Shown piece after piece: positions 23,560 to 29,490 of a stretch of DNA of 32,159 nt. This DNA comes from Alistipes sp. UBA940 (GTDB lineage Bacteria > Bacteroidota > Bacteroidia > Bacteroidales > Rikenellaceae): contig DBDE01000045.1 of the NCBI GenBank assembly GCA_002293425.1, positions 1 to 32,159 of the forward strand, written 5' to 3'. The notes under the pieces were generated by a model. The model searched no databases, was not told the DNA's origin, and saw nothing but the letters and a program-made list of their open reading frames with translations. How positions within the stretch are numbered: the stretch's first letter is position 1; each line of letters begins with the position of its first letter. The position numbers and the translations under genes were made by a program.

Positions 23560-24447
23560 ATGACACTTGTTGTTTTGGCGGCGGGGATGGGCTCGCGCTA
23601 TGGTTCTTTGAAGCAGATGGACGGCGTGGGGCCGGGTGGAGAGGCGATCATCGACTATTCGATCTACGACGCCATAAGGGCGGGTTTCACCAAGGTGGTG
23701 TTTGTGATTCGACACAGCTTCGAGGCCGACTTCAGGGAGGTCTTTAAGCCCGAACGGTTCGGGGGGAAGATTGCCGTCGAGTTCGTTTTTCAGGAGTTGG
23801 ACTATCTGCCCGAGGGGTTCACGGTTCCGGCCGGCAGGGAGAAGCCATGGGGAACCAACCACGCCGTGATGATGGCTAAGGGCGCGGTTTCGGGACCTTT
23901 TGCGGTGATCAATGCCGACGATTTCTACGGCCGGCACTCGTTTGGGGTTCTGGCCGATTATATGTCGGGTCAGGAGGGCAAAAACCGCTATGCGATGGTG
24001 GGTTTTTCGGTCAGCAACACCCTTTCCGACAACGGAACCGTGTCCAGAGGTGTTTGTGCGGTCGATTCGGAGGGCAATCTGGCCGACATTGTGGAGACGC
24101 ACGGGATAATTCGCCGAGGGGCGCAGATCGTTTCGGATAACGGAGGCGTTCTGGCCGAAAGTACGCCCGTTTCGATGAATATGTTCGGCTTCACGCCCGA
24201 TTATTTCGACTATTCGGAGGAGTACTTCAAGGAGTTTTTGAGGGAAAATTCGGGCAATTTGAAGGCCGAGTTCTACATTCCGCTGATGGTGGACAGGCTG
24301 ATAAAGACGGGTGTTGCAACTATGCGCGTTTTGCCGACGGACGCTGTTTGGTTCGGGGTGACATATAAGGAGGACCGGCCGTTGGTGGTCGACCGCATTC
24401 GCGCCCTGATTGCCAAAGGCGAGTATCCCGAGAGGCTGTGGAGTTAG
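23560..24447 (+). CDS. Nucleotidyltransferase (NTP_transferase / sugar-1-phosphate nucleotidylyltransferase type)
   Basis: 295 aa from ATG at 23560; a TTG three codons upstream would only add MKI to an already complete start. The N-terminus is the GT-A-like nucleotidyltransferase signature VVLAAGMGSRYGSLKQM, followed by GEAIIDYSIYDAIRAGF, PWGTNHAVMMAKGAVSGPFAVINADDFYG (metal-binding Asp pair) and FYIPLMVDRLI. Expected chemistry is transfer of a nucleotide from NTP to a sugar phosphate or similar phosphorylated substrate. The substrate cannot be read from the sequence. The insert FKPERFGGKIAVEFVFQELDYLPEGFTVPAGREKPWG is typical of an uncharacterised Bacteroidetes/Firmicutes subgroup, so I do not assign a gene symbol. 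It is monocistronic, divergent from the M23-like gene. Confidence 0.84.
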   Translation: MTLVVLAAGMGSRYGSLKQMDGVGPGGEAIIDYSIYDAIRAGFTKVVFVIRHSFEADFREVFKPERFGGKIAVEFVFQELDYLPEGFTVPAGREKPWGTNHAVMMAKGAVSGPFAVINADDFYGRHSFGVLADYMSGQEGKNRYAMVGFSVSNTLSDNGTVSRGVCAVDSEGNLADIVETHGIIRRGAQIVSDNGGVLAESTPVSMNMFGFTPDYFDYSEEYFKEFLRENSGNLKAEFYIPLMVDRLIKTGVATMRVLPTDAVWFGVTYKEDRPLVVDRIRALIAKGEYPERLWS

Positions 24448-24474
24448 CTCCGGCGGGGTCGGTTCTTGCGGGGG

Positions 24475-25092
24475 TCAGTCGACATAGCTGTCATAATATC
24501 GGCCCATCATTTGCCGTTTTTTGCGCCAGAAACGCGGGTTGATGGTGGTCGAAACGCCTATCCGGTGGTGTCCCAGCCATTGGGTCAGTTGGTTTTTGAC
24601 AAAAAAGCTGTACCCATAGAACACCTCCACCTGAACGAACGAAAGCATCAGTCGCGGCGTGACGAGCCACGCTTCACGCCCGATATAACGATAATGGCTT
24701 ACATCTAACCCCGCCGCCATACCGACCAGGGGCCCGGATCGGATATACTCCACGCCGAGCTTTGCCCCGCCCAGAAATTTCTTAGGGTCGATCAAAATTT
24801 CACCCGCAATATACGGCCGTAAGTTGCTGTAAGAGAACGAGTTATGTTCGCTTGCCGCGGTATAGCCGATCTTGTAAATGTCGAAACTCATACCCGCCTC
24901 GAAGTAGAGGCCTTTCTGAACGGCAAGCCCCACCCGCGGCGCAAAACCGACCCGCGAAAACTCCGTTGCGGGCGCGGCGGTATACTCCTCGGGCAGCTCC
25001 CAACGGTGGTCGTGATCGTGGTCGTGGTCGTGCTGCGCGGTTGCCGAAACGGCGACGAGCAGCATCGCGAGAAGAAAAATCGTCGATTTCAT
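24475..25092 (-). CDS. Putative outer-membrane beta-barrel protein with N-terminal His-Asp repeat
   Basis: 205 aa, not recognised as a named protein. A Sec signal (MKSTIFLLAMLLVAVSATAQ) is followed at residues 21-29 by alternating His and Asp (HDHDHDHDH), then a series of amphipathic strands (VGFAPRVGLAVQKGLYFEAGMSFDIYKIGY, LRPYIAGEILID, LGGAKLGVEYIRSGPLVGMAAGLDVSHY, WLVTPRLMLSFVQVEVFYGYSFFV, RIGVSTTINPRFW) consistent with a small 8-stranded barrel. The His-Asp tract could bind Zn, Ni or Cu at the periplasmic or surface face; that is inference. It stands alone, divergent from the AddB-like gene, with a -7 box only 5 nt before its ATG. Confidence 0.72.
   Translation of the reverse strand: MKSTIFLLAMLLVAVSATAQHDHDHDHDHRWELPEEYTAAPATEFSRVGFAPRVGLAVQKGLYFEAGMSFDIYKIGYTAASEHNSFSYSNLRPYIAGEILIDPKKFLGGAKLGVEYIRSGPLVGMAAGLDVSHYRYIGREAWLVTPRLMLSFVQVEVFYGYSFFVKNQLTQWLGHHRIGVSTTINPRFWRKKRQMMGRYYDSYVD
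25006..25032 (-). repeat. Hexanucleotide microsatellite encoding (His-Asp)4-His
   Basis: Tandem CACGAC/CACGAT units on the minus strand just after the signal peptide codons. Gain or loss of 6 bp units would keep the frame and only alter the metal-binding-like tract. Confidence 0.85.
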
Positions 25093-25097
25093 TGGGG

Positions 25098-25105
25098 CAA
25101 ATTTA
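25098..25105 (-). promoter_or_regulatory. -7 promoter element of the barrel-protein gene
   Basis: Minus-strand TAAATTTG matches TAnnTTTG and ends 5 nt before the ATG at 25092, predicting an almost leaderless mRNA. Confidence 0.5.
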
Positions 25106-25117
25106 GAAAATTTTCGG

Positions 25118-25125
25118 TAACTTTA
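25118..25125 (+). promoter_or_regulatory. -7-like promoter element of the AddB-like gene
   Basis: TAACTTTA matches seven of eight positions in TAnnTTTG (last G is A). It ends 8 nt before the ATG at 25134 and lies 12 bp back-to-back from the divergent -7 box. Confidence 0.4.
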
Positions 25126-25133
25126 CGACCTCT

Positions 25134-28007
25134 ATGAATGGATTTTTGGCGCAGGTGGCGGCCGATCTTTGGTCGCGTTATGGCGAAGGGATCGAGCGGT
25201 TGACGATGGTTTTTCCGTCTCGCCGTGCGCGGTTGTTTTTTGGCGATGCGTTGAGCGCAATTATCGACCGCCCGATGTGGCAACCAGCTGATATTCAGAT
25301 AGATACGCTGGCCGAAGAGCTGTCGGGACTTCGGCGGGGAGAGCGGCTACGTCTGGTTGTGGAGCTGTGGCGGGTCTACTCTGAGTTCCATCCGACGGAA
25401 AGTTTCGACGACTTTTATTTTTGGGGCGAGCTGCTCATCGGCGACTTCGATGCGGTGGATAAATATTTGATTAATTCCGATTTATTGTTCGCCAATCTCG
25501 TTGATTATCACGCACTTGACTCGCGGTTCGACGATCTGTCGCTTTCCGAGCGACAGATGATAGAGCGGTTTTGGGGAAGTTTTCGTGGCGGGGCTTTCGA
25601 GGGTTCGGGCGGCGGTGAAAATTTTTCCTCCGAGCAGCACGATTTTTTGCGGATATGGCAAACGTTGGCTCCGATCTATCACCGTTTTCGGGCGCGGTTG
25701 CGCGAACTCGGCATCGGTTATCAGGGGATGATCTATCGCGAGGCGGCGGAGCGAATCGTCGCAGGTGAAACGCCGCAACTGCCTGAGCGTCAATATGTTG
25801 TGGTGGGGTTCAACGCTCTCAGCCGGAGTGAACAGGCGATTTTCGAACACCTGAAAAACTCATCCCGAGCGGAGTTTTATTGGGATTGGGACAACTATTT
25901 TTTGGACGATCCGGCTCAGGAGTCGGCGATGTTTCTAAGGGACAATTTACGCCGTTTTCCGCCGGCGGGTTCCCTGAACGGCGGCCACGATAACTTTCTG
26001 AAACCCAAGCAGATACGCTCGGTTTCGACCGCCAGCGATCCGCTTCAGTGCAAGTGGGCGGGACGGCGGTTGGAGGAGCTGGCGAAAGCAAAAAAACTCG
26101 GCAAGGAGACGGCTGTGGTGCTGTGCGACGAGGGGCTTTTGGAGCCGCTGTTGTGGTCGTTACCTCCTGATACTGAGCGAGTTAACGTTACGATGGGTTA
26201 TCCACTCAGGTTCCATCCGGCCTACACTTTTGTGGAACGGCTGGTGGAGTTGCAATCGCGCCGAAAGGTGAGCAAAAACGGCTCAGCGGCGTTCTATAAC
26301 AGCGATGTGGACGGACTTTCCGGTCATCCATATCTGGCAGAAAAGTCATCTTCGGAGGGCCCTAAAAAGTCCAAATTTGTTTACGTTTCGGCGGCCCGAT
26401 TGCGCACCATCCCCGTTTTCGAGCACATTTTCTCGACTCCCGAGGGGTGGCACGAGTTGTCCGATTATCTGACGGAGGCGATCGGTTTGGCGACCGAAAA
26501 TCATCCTGAAACCGAAGCCGTTTTCGAGGTCATAACCGACCACATCGGAGCGTTGAAAGAGGCTTTGGAAGCGTGCCAAATAGCGGTTTCGATGCGAACT
26601 TATGCCACTCTTTTGCGGCGCAGTCTGCAGTCGACCACATTGCCGTTCGAGGGCGAGCCGCTGGTCGGGGTGCAGGTGATGGGCATCCTCGAAACGCGGG
26701 CGTTGGACTTCGAGAATGTGATTTTTCTCTCGTCGGGCGATGCGACTATGCCCGGAAACCTGACCGGTGCGCCGTCGTTCATTCCTTATAATTTGAAGAT
26801 GGCGTTCGGGTTGCCCACGCCCGAGCATCACGAGGGGGTTTGGGCTTATCACTTTTTCCGGTTGCTGACGCGGGCTCGGAATGTCGATCTGGTTTGGTCC
26901 AAAACCACGGACGAACGGGGTGCGGGCGAGCCGAGCCGCTACATCCTGCAACTCGATTATGAGTCGCCGCATAGTGTTGAGCATCAGGACTTTACGGTAG
27001 ATGTGTCGTTCTCGCCGACGGAGCCGATAGTGGTCGAAAAACAGATTGAAAAGATTCCGCACAGGCTGTCGCCGTCGCTGTTTTGGACGTGGATGGAGTG
27101 CCCGTTGAAGTTCTATTTTCGGGCTGTTGCTCGGCTTCGGGCCCGGGACGAGGTGACGGGCGAGGTGGATGGCGCGCTGTTCGGCAACCTTTTGCACGGG
27201 GCGATGGAGCGGCTTTACCGGCCTCTGATCGGCGTTGCGGGGGTGCGGAAGAGGATCGGGGAGTTGACGCATTCGCCCCTCGTCAGGGAGGCTGTGGAGG
27301 CTGCGGCGAGGGAGCTTTATGTGGGTCGGCAGGATGCTTCGGTCGAAGATTGGGAGGGGTCTATGTTGCTGGCTATCAATACTATAGCCGAGTATATCGA
27401 CCATCATATTTTGCCATTCGATGCCGCGTTGGAGGACGATTTTGTGATTGCCGAATTGGAGGGCGAGCGGGAGCGGGAGATCGGCGGGGTTACTTTTTAT
27501 GGGCGTGCGGACAGGGTGGATAGGTTGGCGGACGGGCGGCACAGGGTTGTGGATTACAAGACGGGAAGTCCGGTCGGTGGGGCGCGCGAGGCGGCCGATT
27601 TTCAGGTCGGGCTCTATGCGTGGATGGTTGGCTCGGGGACGATTCCGGCACTCTACTATGTTCGCCGGATGGCTGACTCCGAAAGTTTAAGAGGTTGTTT
27701 GGATTTTTCGACCGAGAGGATTTTTGTCTCCGGCCGAGAGATTTTTGCAACCGACGAGGGAGGAATGGTGCCTCCCCTTGCGACCGAGTCGGTTGGCGAA
27801 AAGCGCCGGCCGGAGACAAAAAGACCGAGAGTCGGAAATTTCAAACAACCTCTAAGTACTAAAAACATAGTATTTGCGCCGGAGGCTATGGAGGAGCGAT
27901 TGACCGAGGCGTTGGCGGAGCTGTTCGATCCCACCAAGCCGTTCACCCAGACCGACGACAAGGATCGCTGCCGCTATTGCGACTTTGCCACCATCTGCGG
28001 GAGATGA
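25134..28007 (+). CDS. AddB-like PD-(D/E)XK nuclease (recombination/repair)
   Basis: 957 aa. The N-terminus (FLAQVAADLWSRYGEGIERLTMVFPSRRARLFFGDAL) resembles the helicase-like fold of AddB. The C-terminal third is a RecB-type nuclease: LSPSLFWTWMECPLKFYFRAVARL (first cluster Cys), GALFGNLLHGAMERLY, FYGRADRVDRLADGRHRVVDYKTG with the catalytic Asp and Asp-Tyr-Lys, and a terminal CRYCDFATICG (C-x2-C-x5-C). Together with the ECP cysteine this gives four Cys for a 4Fe-4S cluster as in AddB and Cas4. Expected role is double-strand-break end processing with an AddA-type helicase, which is not in the window. A 164 bp nested palindrome lies in-frame at residues 853-907, lengthening the protein between YYVRRM and the last helix. 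Confidence 0.88.
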   Translation: MNGFLAQVAADLWSRYGEGIERLTMVFPSRRARLFFGDALSAIIDRPMWQPADIQIDTLAEELSGLRRGERLRLVVELWRVYSEFHPTESFDDFYFWGELLIGDFDAVDKYLINSDLLFANLVDYHALDSRFDDLSLSERQMIERFWGSFRGGAFEGSGGGENFSSEQHDFLRIWQTLAPIYHRFRARLRELGIGYQGMIYREAAERIVAGETPQLPERQYVVVGFNALSRSEQAIFEHLKNSSRAEFYWDWDNYFLDDPAQESAMFLRDNLRRFPPAGSLNGGHDNFLKPKQIRSVSTASDPLQCKWAGRRLEELAKAKKLGKETAVVLCDEGLLEPLLWSLPPDTERVNVTMGYPLRFHPAYTFVERLVELQSRRKVSKNGSAAFYNSDVDGLSGHPYLAEKSSSEGPKKSKFVYVSAARLRTIPVFEHIFSTPEGWHELSDYLTEAIGLATENHPETEAVFEVITDHIGALKEALEACQIAVSMRTYATLLRRSLQSTTLPFEGEPLVGVQVMGILETRALDFENVIFLSSGDATMPGNLTGAPSFIPYNLKMAFGLPTPEHHEGVWAYHFFRLLTRARNVDLVWSKTTDERGAGEPSRYILQLDYESPHSVEHQDFTVDVSFSPTEPIVVEKQIEKIPHRLSPSLFWTWMECPLKFYFRAVARLRARDEVTGEVDGALFGNLLHGAMERLYRPLIGVAGVRKRIGELTHSPLVREAVEAAARELYVGRQDASVEDWEGSMLLAINTIAEYIDHHILPFDAALEDDFVIAELEGEREREIGGVTFYGRADRVDRLADGRHRVVDYKTGSPVGGAREAADFQVGLYAWMVGSGTIPALYYVRRMADSESLRGCLDFSTERIFVSGREIFATDEGGMVPPLATESVGEKRRPETKRPRVGNFKQPLSTKNIVFAPEAMEERLTEALAELFDPTKPFTQTDDKDRCRYCDFATICGR
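27690..27853. repeat. 164 bp nested palindromic (MITE-like) element inside the AddB-like gene
   Basis: Outer inverted repeat AGAGGTTGTTTG (27690-27701) with CAAACAACCTCT (27842-27853). Middle inverted repeat of 15 bp, TTTTTGTCTCCGGCC (27721-27735) with GGCCGGAGACAAAAA (27808-27822). Inner AACCGAC (27749-27755) with GTCGGTT (27788-27794), and innermost GGGAGG (27758-27763) with CCTCCC (27771-27776). All are concentric, so single strands can form one long hairpin. The host reading frame stays open throughout. No transposase is encoded. Confidence 0.88.
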
Positions 28008-28010
28008 GTG

Positions 28011-28535
28011 CTAACCGACCCACTTTTCGAATGCGTCGAGAAAGGTTTTCAGGAATGCTATCGAGCTGTAGGTCAGCGAGTTACCGCTCATTCCGGTCGA
28101 GGCGTTGAAGTAAACCGTCGGCTGGTTCATCACCCTCACGTCGAGGAACGAAAGCACATTGCGCAGGTGTTGCTGAGCCCCGAAAGTTCCGATCGCGCCC
28201 GTCGAAGCACCCGCGATTGCAGCCCGTTTCCCAGCCCAAACGTTGCTCCCGGGCGGCCTCGAACCCCAATCGAGCGCGTTTTTCAGCACCCCGGGAATCG
28301 ACCGATTGTACTCCGGCGTGACGATCAAAATCCCCTCCGCCGCCTCGACCGCACGCTTCAATTCCGCGACCTCGGAAGGCAACTCGGCCTCTAAATCTTG
28401 CGAATAAAACGGTAGCGACGCAACGTCGAAGACATTGAAAATCAACGACTTAGGCGCAATTTTAGCAAGTTCCGCAAAGAACCTCCGATTGAGGGAATCG
28501 CGCGAAATCCCACCGATAAGAACCAAAATTTTCAT
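28011..28535 (-). CDS. NAD(P)H-dependent FMN reductase family protein
   Basis: 174 aa from ATG at 28535, chosen because MKILVLIGGISRDSLNRRF is the usual start of the flavodoxin-like fold; an upstream in-frame ATG at 28565 would add an Arg-rich tail. The FMN phosphate-binding loop is GGISRDSLNRR and the second loop is VTPEYNRSIPGVLKNALDW (about 77-95), the diagnostic segment of the NADPH-dependent FMN reductase/azoreductase group, followed by GKRAAIAGASTGAIGTFGAQQHLRNVL. It is probably a small cytosolic flavin or quinone reductase; the substrate is unknown. It lies 34 nt downstream of metF on the same strand, so it may be co-transcribed and could supply reduced flavin, though that link is speculative. 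It converges with the AddB-like gene 3 bp away. Confidence 0.9.
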   Translation of the reverse strand: MKILVLIGGISRDSLNRRFFAELAKIAPKSLIFNVFDVASLPFYSQDLEAELPSEVAELKRAVEAAEGILIVTPEYNRSIPGVLKNALDWGSRPPGSNVWAGKRAAIAGASTGAIGTFGAQQHLRNVLSFLDVRVMNQPTVYFNASTGMSGNSLTYSSIAFLKTFLDAFEKWVG

Positions 28536-28569
28536 ACTCCTGTTTCGCCGCAAATTTCGCGCCACGGGG

Positions 28570-29490
28570 TCAGAGGCCCTCCCAAATCTGCCGAATATTG
28601 TCGGTCCGGCCCATCGAGTAGAAGTGGACGATCGGCAGTCCTGCTTTTCGCAGTCCGCGCGCTTGCATCGTCGCCCATTCCACGCCCACCTGCCTCACAG
28701 AGGCATTGTCGCGGCACTTGCGCACCTCGCTCACCAGCTCGTCGGGCAACGAAACGGCAAACGTCGAGGGCAGGATTTCGAGGTGCGCCGCAGTAGCTAA
28801 CGGCTTGATACCCACCACGATAGGTACTTCGATACCCGCATTGCGTGCTCTGGCGATGAAATCGAGAATCGCACCATTGTCGAAGCTCATCTGGGTGACG
28901 ATATACTCCGCCCCGGCCTCCACCTTGCGCTTCAAATTGGCCATATCTTCGTCCGGCGAAGGGCTTTCGGCGTGACCTTCGGGATAACCCGCCACGCCGA
29001 TACAAAATGTTGACTGACAGTCAGTTACGCGATCCAAAAGCTGTCCGCGATTCATATCGGCAATCTGCCTCACCAGCCCCTCGGCATGGGCGTGACCCTC
29101 GGGATGGGGCGAAAAACGGGCCTCGCCGCGCGCCCGGTCGCCCCGAAGAGCCAAAACGTTGTGCATCCCCAGAAAATGGAGGTCGATCAGGGCGTCCTCG
29201 ATGTCGTATTTCGAAAGGCCGCCACAGATAAGGTGTGGCACCGTTTCGATGCCGAACCGTCGCTCAATGGCCGCGCTAATCCCCACAGTACCAGGACGTT
29301 GGCGTCGGCGATGGGTGGCGTCTTCGCGGTGAAAAGTGACGTTGATATAGGCCGGATCGAGGGGTGCGAGCGTCTCGATGGCTTCGAAAATCGCCCCCGT
29401 GCCGTCGCCCTTCAAGGGAGGCAGCAGCTCGAATGTGAAGCGCGTTTTTCCGGTGCGTTCGGCTTCGCGGATTATGTCGATTACTTTCAT
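28570..29490 (-). CDS. metF: 5,10-methylenetetrahydrofolate reductase
   Basis: 306 aa TIM-barrel flavoprotein. It reduces methylene-THF to methyl-THF, the methyl donor for MetH. Motifs: TFELLPPLKGDGTGAIFEAIETL (with catalytic Glu), INVTFHREDATHRRR, PHLICGGLSKYDIEDALIDLHFLGMHNVLALRGDRARGE, FCIGVAGYPEGHAESP, LKRKVEAGAEYIVTQMSFDN, and VGIKPLATAAHLEILPSTFAVSLPDELV. It overlaps metH by ATGA, coupling the two steps of methionine methyl supply. A SAM or cobalamin riboswitch, if present, would lie upstream of metH outside the window. Confidence 0.97.
   Translation of the reverse strand: MKVIDIIREAERTGKTRFTFELLPPLKGDGTGAIFEAIETLAPLDPAYINVTFHREDATHRRRQRPGTVGISAAIERRFGIETVPHLICGGLSKYDIEDALIDLHFLGMHNVLALRGDRARGEARFSPHPEGHAHAEGLVRQIADMNRGQLLDRVTDCQSTFCIGVAGYPEGHAESPSPDEDMANLKRKVEAGAEYIVTQMSFDNGAILDFIARARNAGIEVPIVVGIKPLATAAHLEILPSTFAVSLPDELVSEVRKCRDNASVRQVGVEWATMQARGLRKAGLPIVHFYSMGRTDNIRQIWEGL

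Noticed and set aside
24448..24474. Terminator between the nucleotidyltransferase and barrel-protein genes
   Set aside because: The 27 nt gap has no stem-loop with a T-run.
27690..27853. AddB palindrome as a transcription terminator or assembly artefact
   Set aside because: It lies inside an open frame that continues to a conserved Cys motif, and it has no T-run on the coding strand. An artefact would be unlikely to keep the frame open with four concentric repeats.
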